Below, one piece after another: positions 7,922 to 18,100 of a stretch of DNA of 64,000 nt. The notes under the pieces were generated by a model. It was not told where the DNA came from and did not search any database. It worked only from the letters and a program-made list of their open reading frames with translations. How positions within the stretch are numbered: the first letter of the stretch is position 1; the number at the start of each line of letters is the position of its first letter. Both the position numbers and the translations under genes were made by a program. Location of the stretch: the NCBI RefSeq assembly GCF_039537505.1, contig NZ_BAABAQ010000007.1, positions 124,001-188,000 of the forward strand, given 5' to 3'. This stretch comes from Streptosporangium oxazolinicum. Lineage in GTDB: Bacteria > Actinomycetota > Actinomycetes > Streptosporangiales > Streptosporangiaceae.

Positions 7922-9924
7922 CGGCCACCCAGGCCACCCAGGCCACCCGGGCCGGTGGCCTGCGGCGCCTGCCCGCCCGGCCCCGCCGCTACCTGCTGGC
8001 CGCCGTCGTCGCGGCCTGGGTGCTGATCTGGGTGTTCGTCCAGGGACGCGACACCTTCCCGCTCGGTGGCGCGGAACTGACCCCGCTGCACGTACGGATC
8101 AACGAGGCCGGCGAGGTCATCGACAACAGCAGGAACGACAACCCGTTCTTCCTGTACTTCGTCAACTACATCCGCCTCTTCCTCGACGAGTCCGTCACGT
8201 TCGTCCAGGCGCTGATCAGTCAGCCGTCCTTCGGGCGCCCGCTGCCGGTCGTCGGCTGGCTGGGGGTGGTCGCCGTCGCCACGGCGATCGCTCTGCTGTG
8301 GGGCAACCTGCGGGTCGCCCTGCTGACCGCGGCCGGCTTCGCCTCCTTCGGCCTGCTGGGCCTGTGGGAGGAGAGCATGGACACCCTCGCCCTCACCCTG
8401 GCCGCCGTCGTGCTCTCGCTGCTGATCGGTATCCCGCTCGGCGTCTGGGCCGGGGTGAGCGACCGGTTCAACCGCCTGGTCACCCCGCTGCTCGACTTCA
8501 TGCAGACGATGCCGACGTTCGTCTACCTCGCGCCGCTCACGCTGTTCTTCCTCATCGGCCCCGCGAGCGCCACCGTGGCGACCGTCGTCTACGCCGTCCC
8601 GCCCGCGATCCGCATCACCGCGCACGGCATCCGCGAGGTGCGGCCCGCCACCCTGGAGGCAGGCGTCTCCCTCGGCTCGACCGCCTGGCAGTCGCTGAGG
8701 AAGGTACGGCTCCCGCTGGCCAAGCGGACCATCGTCGTCGGCGTCAACCAGACCATCATGGCCGCGCTGTGCATGGTCACCATCGCCGCGCTGATCGACG
8801 CCCCCGGCCTGGGCAAGACCGTCGTCAAGGCGCTGGAGACCCTCGACGTCGGCGGCGCCTTCACCGCGGGCCTGGCCATCGTCGTGATGGCCATCGTGCT
8901 CGACCGGGTCACCTCCGCCGCGGGGCGTCGCGTCGAGATCCGGCACCGGGCCGGACGCTCGCGCGGACCCGGCCGCCGCCGCGCGGAGATCGGCGCGGTC
9001 CTCGCGGTCACCGGCGTGCTGGTCTACCTCTCCCACGTCTACGTGTGGGCCGCGGAGTTCCCGAGCGAGGCGAACCTGGGACGGTACGTCCGCCAAGGGG
9101 TCGACGCGGCCACCCTGTGGGCGCAGGACAACCTCGCCGTCTACACCGGCGCGTTCAGGAACGCCGTCTCCTACGGCCTGCTCAACCCGTTCGAGGCGCT
9201 GCTCACCGGCTCGCCGTGGTGGCTGGTCGGCGCCGTGCTGATCGCGTTCGCCGCGATCCTGGCGAACGTCAGGGTCGTGCTCGTCACCGCGGTCTGCGTC
9301 GCCCTGCTCGTCGGGCTCGGCCTGTGGCAGGACAGCATGGTGACGCTGGCCTCGACGCTCGTGGCCACCGTCCTGGTGATGGTCCTCGGGGTGGTGGTCG
9401 GTGTCTGGATGGGGCGCAGCGACCGCGTTGACCAGCTGGTGCGGCCCGTCCTCGACGCCGGGCAGACCATGCCGCCGTTCGTCTACCTGGTGCCGATCCT
9501 CGGCCTGTTCGGCGCCACCCGGATCACCGCGATCATCGCCGCGGTCGTCTACGCCGCGCCGGTGGCGGTCAAGCTCACCGCGGACGGCATCCGGGGCGTG
9601 GCGCCGAGTGCGGTGGAGGCCGCCACGGCCGCGGGTTCCAGCACCTGGCAGCTCATCACCAAGGTGCAGCTGCCGATGGCGCGCGGCGCGCTCACCCTCG
9701 CCGCGAGCCAGGGGCTCGTCTACGTGCTCGCCATGGTCGTCGTCGGCGGCCTGGTCGGCGCGGGCGCGCTCGGCTACGACGTGGTGGCGGGCTTCTCCCA
9801 GCTGCAACTGCGGGGTAAGGGACTCGCCGCGGGCGTGGCGATCGTCGTACTCGGGATCATGCTGGAGCGCATCACCAGGGCGGCGGCGCGACGGGCCGAC
9901 GCCGAGGCGCACGGCGCCCACTAG
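7918..9924 (+). CDS. Glycine betaine-type ABC permease, two permease domains in one chain
   Basis: 668 residues from GTG 7918, overlapping the ATPase stop by 4 bp. The protein consists of two homologous halves, each with a MetI/ProW-like permease domain (about residues 145-335 and 485-655). Each carries the cytoplasmic coupling loop that contacts the ATPase: LEAGVSLGSTAWQ..KVRLP in the first half and VEAATAAGSSTWQ..KVQLP in the second. Each half also has its own extracellular segment before the domain. Most ProW/OpuAB proteins hold one such domain and form a dimer; here one gene would supply both membrane halves. The organisation as ATPase-permease-binding lipoprotein supports uptake of betaine or a related quaternary amine. 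Confidence 0.88.
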   Translation: MTATQATQATRAGGLRRLPARPRRYLLAAVVAAWVLIWVFVQGRDTFPLGGAELTPLHVRINEAGEVIDNSRNDNPFFLYFVNYIRLFLDESVTFVQALISQPSFGRPLPVVGWLGVVAVATAIALLWGNLRVALLTAAGFASFGLLGLWEESMDTLALTLAAVVLSLLIGIPLGVWAGVSDRFNRLVTPLLDFMQTMPTFVYLAPLTLFFLIGPASATVATVVYAVPPAIRITAHGIREVRPATLEAGVSLGSTAWQSLRKVRLPLAKRTIVVGVNQTIMAALCMVTIAALIDAPGLGKTVVKALETLDVGGAFTAGLAIVVMAIVLDRVTSAAGRRVEIRHRAGRSRGPGRRRAEIGAVLAVTGVLVYLSHVYVWAAEFPSEANLGRYVRQGVDAATLWAQDNLAVYTGAFRNAVSYGLLNPFEALLTGSPWWLVGAVLIAFAAILANVRVVLVTAVCVALLVGLGLWQDSMVTLASTLVATVLVMVLGVVVGVWMGRSDRVDQLVRPVLDAGQTMPPFVYLVPILGLFGATRITAIIAAVVYAAPVAVKLTADGIRGVAPSAVEAATAAGSSTWQLITKVQLPMARGALTLAASQGLVYVLAMVVVGGLVGAGALGYDVVAGFSQLQLRGKGLAAGVAIVVLGIMLERITRAAARRADAEAHGAH

Positions 9925-9982
9925 GAGACGGGACGAGCGGGGAACCGAACACGGCACACGAAACCCAATACAGGAGGACCTG

Positions 9983-10975
9983 GTGACAGTTTCGAGGATC
10001 GGGCGACCGAGGGCGATGGCGCTCCTGGTCGCGACCGGCCTCCTCGTCTCCGCGTGCGGCGGGGCGAAGGTCGGCGAGAGCGGCGGAGCGGCCCCGGCCG
10101 CCTCGGGCGCGGACGGCAAAGCGGCCTGCGGCACGGTCAACATCGCCATCAACCCGTGGGTCGGGTACGAGGCGACCGCGGCGGTCATCGCCCACGTGGC
10201 AGAGAAGGACCTCGGCTGCACGGTCACGAAGAAGGACCTCAAGGAGGAGGTCGCCTGGCAGGGCTTCGCCACCGGCGAGGTCGACGCGATCGTGGAGAAC
10301 TGGGCCCACGACGACCTGAAGAAGAAGTACATCGAGGACCAGAAGGTCGCCGTCTTGGCGGGCTCGACGGGCAACAAGGGCGTCATCGGCTGGTACGTGC
10401 CGCCGTGGATGGCCGAGAAGTACCCCGACATCACCGACTGGAAGAACCTCAACAAGTACGCCGACCTGTTCAAGACCTCCGAGTCCGGGGGCAAGGGGCA
10501 GCTGCTCGACGGCGACCCCTCCTTCGTGACCAACGACGCGGCCCTGGTGAAGAACCTGAAGCTGGACTACAAGGTCGTCTACGCGGGTAGCGAGGCGGCG
10601 CTCATCACCGGGTTCAGGCAGGCGGAGAAGCAGAAGACCCCGATGCTCGGCTACTTCTACGAGCCGCAGTGGTTCCTGTCGGAGGTGAAGCTCGTCAAGG
10701 TCAAGCTGCCCGAGTACACCGAGGGCTGCGACGCCGACCCCGAGAAGGTGGCCTGCGACTACCCGCTCTACGACCTCGACAAGATCGTGAGCAAGAGGTT
10801 CGCCGACTCCGGCAGCCCGGCGTACGACCTCGTCAAGAACTTCACCTGGACGAACGAGGACCAGAACCTCGTGGCCAAGTACATCTCCGAGGACAAGATG
10901 ACGGCCGAGGAGGCCGCGGAGAAGTGGGTCGGCGACAACCCCGACACGGTGAAGGCCTGGCTCCCCACCTCCTGA
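9983..10975 (+). CDS. Glycine betaine-type ABC transporter substrate-binding lipoprotein
   Basis: 330 residues from GTG 9983 with AGGAGG 7 bases upstream. A lipoprotein signal peptide ends in LLVSAC, with Cys25 as the lipidation site. The mature protein belongs to the OpuAC family: VNIAINPWVGYEA at the start, then WQGFATGEVDAIVENW, GVIGWYVPPWMAEKYP, and EPQWFL near 230. Tryptophans in the NPW, ENW and PPW motifs are candidates for the aromatic box that holds quaternary ammonium groups in this family. It is the third gene of the transporter operon, 58 bp after the permease. Betaine, choline or dimethylglycine are all possible ligands; the neighbouring demethylation genes favour betaine or dimethylglycine. 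Confidence 0.9.
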   Translation: MTVSRIGRPRAMALLVATGLLVSACGGAKVGESGGAAPAASGADGKAACGTVNIAINPWVGYEATAAVIAHVAEKDLGCTVTKKDLKEEVAWQGFATGEVDAIVENWAHDDLKKKYIEDQKVAVLAGSTGNKGVIGWYVPPWMAEKYPDITDWKNLNKYADLFKTSESGGKGQLLDGDPSFVTNDAALVKNLKLDYKVVYAGSEAALITGFRQAEKQKTPMLGYFYEPQWFLSEVKLVKVKLPEYTEGCDADPEKVACDYPLYDLDKIVSKRFADSGSPAYDLVKNFTWTNEDQNLVAKYISEDKMTAEEAAEKWVGDNPDTVKAWLPTS

Positions 10976-11022
10976 GCCCCACCCCGGCTCTCCTGCCCTC
11001 GTGGACGACCACCGGACCGTCC

Positions 11023-11089
11023 TTGACAGTGCTTCCCACAGGAGGACAATCTGTTGCGGGAAGCGCACTTCGTTTCGGACTACGCAACG
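11023..11089 (+). promoter_or_regulatory. Promoter with two operator copies before the dimethylglycine oxidase
   Basis: TTGACA (11023-11028) and GACAAT (11045-11050) with a 16-bp spacer form a strong promoter candidate. Two motif copies follow at once: TTGCG-ggaag-CGCA (11054-11067) and CGTTTCG-gacta-CGCAACG (11071-11089). They cover the expected start of transcription and end just before the ribosome site at 11092. Same motif as at 6384-6402 and 3609-3643. Confidence 0.7.
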
Positions 11090-11101
11090 ACGGAGGTGGG
11101 T

Positions 11102-13528
11102 ATGGCGGGCCGGCGCGTCGTCATCATCGGAGCCGGGGTCGTCGGGGCGGCTCTCGCCGACGAGCTCTCCGCCAAAGGGTGGGATGACATCACCGTCGTC
11201 GACCAGGGCACCGTGCCCGCCACCGGCGGGTCGTCCTCCCACGCGCCGGGCCTGGTCTTCCAGACCAACCCGTCCAAGACCATGGCCGAACTGGCCCGCT
11301 ACACCGTCGAGAAGCTCGTCGGCCTCGACTGCTTCCTCCAGGTGGGCGGCCTGGAGGTGGCCACCACGCCCGAGCGGCTCGCCGAGCTGCACCGCCGCCA
11401 CGGCTGGGCCGTCGCCTGGGGGATCGAGGCGCGCCTGCTCACCCCCGGGGAGTGCGTGGAGCGCCACTCCCTGCTGGGGCGAGACAGGGTCCTCGGGGGG
11501 CTGTTCGTCCCCACCGACGGCCTGGCGAACGCCGTGCGCGCCGTCGAGGTCCAGCTGGCGCGCGCCCGGGAACGGGGCGTCCGCGTCCTCGACCGGCACG
11601 AGGTGCTGGACATCCGCGTCGAGGACGACCGGGTCGCGGCCGTGGTCACCGACCGGGGCGAGATCCCCGCCGACCTCGTGGTCTGCTGCGCCGGAATCTG
11701 GGGCCCCAAGGTCGCGGGCATGGTCGGCATGGCACTGCCGCTCACCCCCCTCGCCCACCAGCTCGCCTGGACCGGTCCCGTCCCCGCGCTCGCCGGGCAG
11801 GCCGAGGAGGCCGTCCGGCCGATCCTGCGCCACCAGGACGCCGACCTGTACTACCGCGAGCGGTTCGACCGGCTCGGCATCGGCTACTACGGCCACCGCC
11901 CGATGCCGATCACCGCCGAGGAGATCCTCCCGATCGCCGACGCCGAGGTCATGCCGTCGGTGCTGCCGTTCACCGGCGACGACTTCGCCCCCGCCTGGGC
12001 CGAGACGAGGTCGCTGCTGCCCGCCACCGGGGAGGCCGGGCTCGAAGAGGGGATCAACGGCCTGTTCTCCTTCACCACCGACAACATGCCGCTGCTCGGG
12101 CCGTCACGCGACGTGCGGGGCTTCTGGGTGGCCGAGGCCGTGTGGGTCACCCACTCGGCCGGGGTGGGCCGCGCCATGGCCGAGTGGCTGGCCGACGGCC
12201 GCTGCTCGTCCTTCGACCTGCACGAATGCGACGTCAACCGGTTCGAGGCCCATCAGCTCGCCCCCGAGTACGTCCGCACCCGCGACTGCCAGAACTTCGT
12301 CGAGGTCTACGACATCATCCACCCGCTCCAACCGGCGGAGAACCTGCGCCCGCTGCGCACCAGCCCCTTCCACACCCGCCAGCGCGAGCTGGACGCGTAC
12401 TTCCTGGAGGCCACCGGCTGGGAGCGTCCCCAGTGGTACGGCGCCAACGCGCCCCTGCTCGACGGCCGCGACATCCCCCGCCCCAACGACTGGGCCGCCC
12501 GCCACTGGTCGCCGATCGTCGGCGCCGAGGCTCAGACCTCGCGCGAGACCGTGGCCCTCTACGACATGAGCGCGCTCAAGCGGATCGAGGTCGCGGGCCG
12601 AGGGGCCGCCACCTTCCTCCAGCGGATGTCCACCGGCGACGTCGACAAGTCCGTCGGCTCGGTCACGTACTGCCTGCTGCTCGACCACGACGGCGGCATC
12701 CGTAGCGACATCACCGTGGCCCGGCTGGGCCGCGACCTGTTCCAGGTCGGCGCCAACGGCAACCTCGACCTCGACTGGCTCCACCGCCACCTGCCCGCCG
12801 ACGGGTCGGTCACCGTCACCGACCTCACGCCCGGAACCTGCTGCGTCGGCGTCTGGGGACCCCTCGCCCGCGAGGTCGTGGCCCCCCTCGCCGGTCCCGC
12901 CTTCGGCCCCGGCGGTTTCCGCTACTTCCGGGGCACGCGCGCGTACGTCGGCACCGTGCCCGTCACCGCGCTGCGGCTCTCCTACGTCGGGGAGCTGGGC
13001 TGGGAGCTCTACACGACGGCCGACATGGGCGCGAAGCTGTGGGACACCCTCTGGGAGGCGGGACAGGAGCACGGGATCATCGCGGGGGGACGCGGCGCCT
13101 TCAACAGCCTGCGCCTGGAGAAGGGGTACCGCTCCTTCGGCACCGACATGACCTACGAGCACGACCCGTACGAGGCGGGTCTCGGCTTCGCCGTGCGCAA
13201 GGCCGACCGGGGTGACTTCATCGGCCGCGCGGCCCTGACCGAGCGCGGCGCGGCCACCCGGCGCAGGCTGACCTGCCTCACCGTCGACGACCCCGCCGCC
13301 GTCGTCATGGGCAAGGAACCGGTGTACGACGGCGCGTCCCCCGTCGGATACGTCACCAGCGCCGCCTACGGCTACACGATAGGCAAGGGCATCGCCTACG
13401 CCTGGCTGCCCGCCGGGCTGTCCGTGCCGGGGCGGGAGCTGCACATCGGCTACTTCGACCGGCGGGTGGTGGCCGTCGTCGCCGAGGAGCCGCTGTACGA
13501 CCCGGCGATGGAGCGCCTGCGTGGCTAG
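11102..13528 (+). CDS. Dimethylglycine oxidase/dehydrogenase-like flavoenzyme with folate domain
   Basis: 808 residues from ATG 11102 (GGAGG 5 bases upstream). The N-terminal DAO domain starts with the FAD motif VVIIGAGVVGAALADEL, followed by SSSHAPGLVFQTNPSKTM, a stretch very typical of dimethylglycine oxidase. A middle FAO_M-like part (about 375-430) leads to a GcvT-type tetrahydrofolate domain (about 450-800) with LSYVGELGWELY and GAFNSLRLEKGYR. Such enzymes remove one methyl group from dimethylglycine to give sarcosine, passing the carbon to tetrahydrofolate. Length is close to the roughly 830-residue enzymes of actinomycetes. It stands directly before the sarcosine oxidase genes, which would take its product. 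Oxidase versus dehydrogenase cannot be decided here. Confidence 0.88.
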   Translation: MAGRRVVIIGAGVVGAALADELSAKGWDDITVVDQGTVPATGGSSSHAPGLVFQTNPSKTMAELARYTVEKLVGLDCFLQVGGLEVATTPERLAELHRRHGWAVAWGIEARLLTPGECVERHSLLGRDRVLGGLFVPTDGLANAVRAVEVQLARARERGVRVLDRHEVLDIRVEDDRVAAVVTDRGEIPADLVVCCAGIWGPKVAGMVGMALPLTPLAHQLAWTGPVPALAGQAEEAVRPILRHQDADLYYRERFDRLGIGYYGHRPMPITAEEILPIADAEVMPSVLPFTGDDFAPAWAETRSLLPATGEAGLEEGINGLFSFTTDNMPLLGPSRDVRGFWVAEAVWVTHSAGVGRAMAEWLADGRCSSFDLHECDVNRFEAHQLAPEYVRTRDCQNFVEVYDIIHPLQPAENLRPLRTSPFHTRQRELDAYFLEATGWERPQWYGANAPLLDGRDIPRPNDWAARHWSPIVGAEAQTSRETVALYDMSALKRIEVAGRGAATFLQRMSTGDVDKSVGSVTYCLLLDHDGGIRSDITVARLGRDLFQVGANGNLDLDWLHRHLPADGSVTVTDLTPGTCCVGVWGPLAREVVAPLAGPAFGPGGFRYFRGTRAYVGTVPVTALRLSYVGELGWELYTTADMGAKLWDTLWEAGQEHGIIAGGRGAFNSLRLEKGYRSFGTDMTYEHDPYEAGLGFAVRKADRGDFIGRAALTERGAATRRRLTCLTVDDPAAVVMGKEPVYDGASPVGYVTSAAYGYTIGKGIAYAWLPAGLSVPGRELHIGYFDRRVVAVVAEEPLYDPAMERLRG

Positions 13529-13615
13529 CGGGCCGCCGGGACCCACCACGCCGGGGTCCGTCATGACGAGGCGTACCACGCCGGAGCCCGTCGGCGGGAC
13601 CGAGAAAGGACGACG

Positions 13616-14836
13616 ATGAGCACCGAGGCGCCGCCCGAGCACCCCGACCGGCTGTGGAGCAGCCCCGAGCCGAGGACCTCCTACGACGTGGTGATCGTCG
13701 GCGGCGGAGGCCACGGCCTCGCCACTGCCTACTACCTGGCCAAAAACCACGGAATCACCAACGTGGCCGTGCTGGAGAAGGGCTGGCTGGCGGGCGGCAA
13801 CATGGCCCGCAACACCACCATCATCCGCTCCAACTACCTCCTGGACGAGAGCGCGGGCATCTACGAGCACTCGCTCAAGCTGTGGGAGGGGCTGGAGGAG
13901 GACCTCGGCTACCCGCTCCTGTTCAGCCAGCGCGGCGTGCTCAACCTCGCGCACAGCCTTCAGGACGTCAGGGAGGGCGTCCGCCGGGTCAACGCCAACC
14001 GCCTCAACGGCGTCGACGCCGAATGGCTCGGCCCCGAGGAGGTGAAGGAGGTCTGCCCGATCGTCGACGTCTCGCCCGACGCGCGCTACCCGGTCCTCGG
14101 CGCCACCTACCAGCCGCGCGCGGGAATCGCCAAGCACGACTACGTGGCCTGGGGATTCGCCCGCGCCGCCGCCGCGATGGGCGTCGACCTGATCGAGCAC
14201 TGCGAGGTCACCGGCGTCGACGTCGTGGACGGGCGCGTGGAGGCCGTACGCACCACCAGGGGCCGCATCGCCGCGGGCAGGGTCGCGATGTGCGCGGCCG
14301 GGCACTCCTCGGTCGTCGGCCGGATGGCGGGGGTGGAGCTGCCGGTGCAGAGCCACCCGCTGCAGGCCCTCGTCTCGGAGCTGCTGGAGCCCGTCCACCC
14401 CACGGTGGTCATGTCCAACGCGGTGCACGTCTACGTCAGCCAGGCCCACAAGGGCGAGCTGGTCATGGGGGCGGGCATCGACGCGTACAACTCCTACCGG
14501 CAGCGCGGCGCGTTCCACATCATCGAGCGGCAGATGGCGGCGGCGCTGGAGCTGTTCCCCGTCTTCGCGCGGGCCCACGTGCTGCGTACCTGGGGCGGGG
14601 TGGTCGACGTCACCCCCGACGCCTCACCCGTCGTCGGGCTCACCCCCGTCGACCGCCTCTACGTCAACTGCGGATGGGGGACCGGCGGCTTCAAGGCCAC
14701 CCCGGGCGTCGGGTGGTGCTACGCGCACACGATCGCCCACGGCGAGCCGCATCCCCTCAACGCCGCCTTCACGCTCGAACGATTCACCACCGGGGCGCTC
14801 GTGGACGAGCACGGCGCCGCCGCGGTGGCCCACTGA
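13616..14836 (+). CDS. soxB: Sarcosine oxidase, beta subunit
   Basis: 406 residues from ATG 13616 (GAAAGGACG upstream). The DAO-fold motif VVIVGGGGHGLATAYYLAKNHG and GWLAGGNMARNTTIIRSNY are diagnostic of SoxB of heterotetrameric sarcosine oxidase. The C-terminal FAD-contact segment reads NCGWGTGGFKATPGVG. In the known enzyme this subunit carries the FAD site that oxidises sarcosine to glycine, plus a covalently bound FMN. It is followed 13 bp later by soxD and then by a fused alpha-gamma gene, so all four subunits are encoded. The gap of 87 bp from the upstream flavoenzyme gene contains no copy of the operator motif, so they are probably co-transcribed. Confidence 0.93.
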   Translation: MSTEAPPEHPDRLWSSPEPRTSYDVVIVGGGGHGLATAYYLAKNHGITNVAVLEKGWLAGGNMARNTTIIRSNYLLDESAGIYEHSLKLWEGLEEDLGYPLLFSQRGVLNLAHSLQDVREGVRRVNANRLNGVDAEWLGPEEVKEVCPIVDVSPDARYPVLGATYQPRAGIAKHDYVAWGFARAAAAMGVDLIEHCEVTGVDVVDGRVEAVRTTRGRIAAGRVAMCAAGHSSVVGRMAGVELPVQSHPLQALVSELLEPVHPTVVMSNAVHVYVSQAHKGELVMGAGIDAYNSYRQRGAFHIIERQMAAALELFPVFARAHVLRTWGGVVDVTPDASPVVGLTPVDRLYVNCGWGTGGFKATPGVGWCYAHTIAHGEPHPLNAAFTLERFTTGALVDEHGAAAVAH

Positions 14837-14849
14837 AGGAGCCCGACCG

Positions 14850-15128
14850 ATGCTGCTGATCCCCTGTCCGTGGTGCGGGCCACGGGACGAGGCCGAGTTC
14901 CACTACGGCGGGCAGGCCCACGTCGCCTACCCCGGTGACCCCGCCGCGCTCTCCGACGAGGAGTGGGCCCGGTACCTGTTCTTCCGCGACAACCCGAAGG
15001 GGCCGTTCGCCGAACGCTGGCACCACGCGGCCGGATGCCGCCGCTGGTTCAACGCGGTCCGCGACACCGTCACCAACGAGTTCCACGCCGTCTACCGCGT
15101 GGGCGAGCCGAGGCCGGTGGGCCGGTGA
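14850..15128 (+). CDS. soxD: Sarcosine oxidase, delta subunit
   Basis: 92 residues from ATG 14850 with GAAGGAG upstream. It has the family's N-terminal CPWCGPRDEAEFHYGG, with the first two zinc-ligand Cys residues, a further His, and a third Cys in the AAGCRRWF segment near residue 58; these form the zinc site of SoxD. The typical DNPKGPFAERW block lies between. The stop overlaps the GTG of the next gene (GTGA), indicating translational coupling with the alpha-gamma fusion. Confidence 0.95.
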   Translation: MLLIPCPWCGPRDEAEFHYGGQAHVAYPGDPAALSDEEWARYLFFRDNPKGPFAERWHHAAGCRRWFNAVRDTVTNEFHAVYRVGEPRPVGR

Positions 15129-18100
15129 GCGAGCAGCCGTTCCGCCGGGCGGGCCATCGCGGGGAGGTGCTGCCGTTCCGGTTCGACGGCCGCGACTACG
15201 AGGGGTACCGGGGCGACACGCTCGCCTCCGCGCTGCTCGCCAACGGCGTCCGCACGGTCGCGACGAGCGTCGCGCTGGGCCGTCCCCGCGGGATCTTCGC
15301 CGCCTGGACCGAGGAGCCCAATGCCGTCGTCCAGGTCGAGCACCCCTTCCCCGAGCCGATGCTCCAGGCCACCGTCGTCGAGCTGTACGCCGGACTGGTG
15401 GCCACCCGCCTGCCGGGCAGGGGCAGGCTCGCCGCCGAGCCCGACCCGGCGCGCTACGACGGCGTGTACGCGCACTGCGACGTCCTGGTGGTCGGCGCGG
15501 GCCCGGCGGGCCTGGCGGCGGCGACCGCGGCGGCCGGGTCGGGCGCCCGGGTGATCCTCGCCGACGACCGTCCCTCGCCCGGCGGCAGCCTGCCCGACAC
15601 CGGCGAGACCGTCGACGGTGTGCCGGGCACGACGTGGGCCGCCACCGCGCTGGCCGCGCTGGAGATCCACCCGGAGGCGCGGGTACTCACCCGTACCAGC
15701 GTCTTCGGCTACTACGACGACAACTACCTGGTCGCCGTGGAACGCAGGGGAGAGAACGCCTCCTCCCGCGAACGCGTCTGGCGCATCCGGGCCCGCCGCG
15801 TCGTGCTCGCCACGGGCGCGCACGAACGCTCGATCGCCTTCGCGGGCAACGATCTGCCGGGTGTCATGCTCGCCGGTTCGGCACGCGCGTACGTGAACCG
15901 GTACGGGGTCCTGCCCGGCCGCCGCGCGGTGGTGTTCACCACCGGGGACAGCGCCTACGCGGCGGCCCGCGACCTGGCCGCCGCGGGCGTCGAGATCGCC
16001 GCCGTCGTGGACACACGCGCCGCCGTCGTCCCGGACCGGGGCGGTCCGGACGGCTTGGGCGGCCTGGGTGGTGCCGAGGTGCTCACCGGTCACTTCGTCA
16101 CCCGTGTGAACGGCGAGCACGGCGTCACCTCCGTGACCGTCTCGGAAAGACCCGCCGAGAACGGCGCACTCTCCGGACCGGCCGTTTCCGAGGTGGCCGC
16201 TTCCGGGATGGACGTTTCCGGGACGAAAACATCTGAGACGGTCGTTTCCGGGACGGCTGCTTCTGAGACGGTCGTTCCCAGGGCGACCGCTTCCGGCGGG
16301 CGCGTGATCGAGGCCGACCTGCTGCTCGTCTCGGGCGGCTGGAACCCCGCCGTCCACCTGTTCGGCCAGGCCGGGGGGACGCTCCGCTACGACGAGACGC
16401 TCGGCTCCTTCGTCCCCGGGAGCAGCCGCCAGGCCGTCGAGGTCGCCGGGGCCGCCAGGGGGCTCCTCACCTTGGCCGCCTGCCTGGAGGACGGTGCCGC
16501 CGCCGGGGCGCGGGCCGCCGAGGCAGCCGGTTTCCGAGCGCCCCCGACCACCCCTCACGCTTCCGCCCGGGAAACAGGGGAAACATCCCACAACACGGAG
16601 ATCCCGCAGGCCAGAGGGGCATCCCGCGACGCGGAGATCCCCAGGGTGGGGGAGGCGTCCCAGGACGCGGAGGCTCCGAGGGCGGGGGAGGCACCTCAGG
16701 ACACGGAGGTCCCGCGAGCCGGGGGAGCGCGGGACACGGAGACCCCGAGGACGGGAGAGGCGTCCGGGGCCGCCCCCGCCGAGCACGTGTGGCTCGTCCC
16801 CGCCGACGACTACCGGACCCACTTCGTCGACCTGCAGCGCGACGTCACCGTCGCCGACGTCATGCGCGCCACCGGGGCCGGGCTCCGTTCGGTCGAGCAC
16901 GTCAAGCGCTACACCACCGCGGGCACCGCGCACGACCAGGGCAAGACCTCCGGGGTGCTCACCAGCGGTGTCGTCGCCCACGCCCTCGGCGTGGACGTCT
17001 CGGAACTCGGCACCACCACCTTCCGCGCCCCCTACGTGCCGGTCTCCTTCGCGACCCTCGCCGGACGCGACAGGGGAGCGCTGCACGACCCCGTCCGGGT
17101 CACCGCGCCGCACGAGTGGCACGTGGCGTACGGGGCGCCGTTCGAGAACGTCGGCCAGTGGAGGCGGCCCTGGTACTACCCCCGGGAGGGCGAGGACATG
17201 GAGGCCGCCGTCCTGCGCGAGTGCCGGGCCGTGCGGGAGGCCGCCGGGATCATGGACGCCTCCACGCTCGGCAAGATCGACATCCAGGGGCCGGACGCCG
17301 CGGAACTGCTCGACCGGCTCTACACCAACGTGATGAGCACCCTCAGGGTCGGCTCGATCCGCTACGGCGTGATGTGCCGCCCCGACGGGATGGTCTTCGA
17401 CGACGGTACGGTGATCCGCCTGGCCGAGGACCGCTTCCTGGTGACCACCACCACCGGCAACGCCGCCGCCGTCCTCGACTGGATGGAGGAGTGGCTGCAG
17501 ACCGAGTGGCCCTCGCTGCGGGTCTACTGCACCTCCGTCACCGAGCGGTGGGCGACGGTCGCGCTCGCCGGGCCGCGCTCCCGCGAGGTGCTGGCCGGAC
17601 TCGCCCCCGGCCTGGCCGTGGACAACGCGAGTTTCCCGTTCATGACGTGGCGCGACACCCGGGTGGCGGGCCTCGACGCGCGGGTGTGCCGGATCAGCTT
17701 CTCCGGCGAGCTGGCGTACGAGATCAACGTCAGCGCCTGGGACGGGCTCGCCCTGTGGGAGGCCCTCCAGGCCACCGGCGCGGTCACCCCGTACGGAACC
17801 GAGACCATGCACGTGCTGCGGGCCGAGAAGGGCTACCCCATCGTGGGGCAGGACACCGACGGCACGGTCACCCCCGCCGACCTCGGCATGGAGTGGGTGG
17901 TGTCCAGGAAGAAGGCCGACTTCGTCGGGAAGCGCTCCTTCGCCCGCGCCGACACCGCCAGACCCGACCGCAGGCACCTGGTCGGGCTGCTGCCGCTCGA
18001 CCCGGACGTCCTGCTGCCCGAGGGCTCCCAGCTGGTGGCCGTCGACCGGCTGCCCGAGCCGCCGGTCCCCATGCTCGGCCACGTCACCTCCAGCTACCGT

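Noticed and set aside
7504..10533. Minus-strand frame of about 1000 codons opposite the importer genes
   Set aside because: Asp/Arg/His-rich sequence without motifs, while the plus strand encodes clear transporter proteins.
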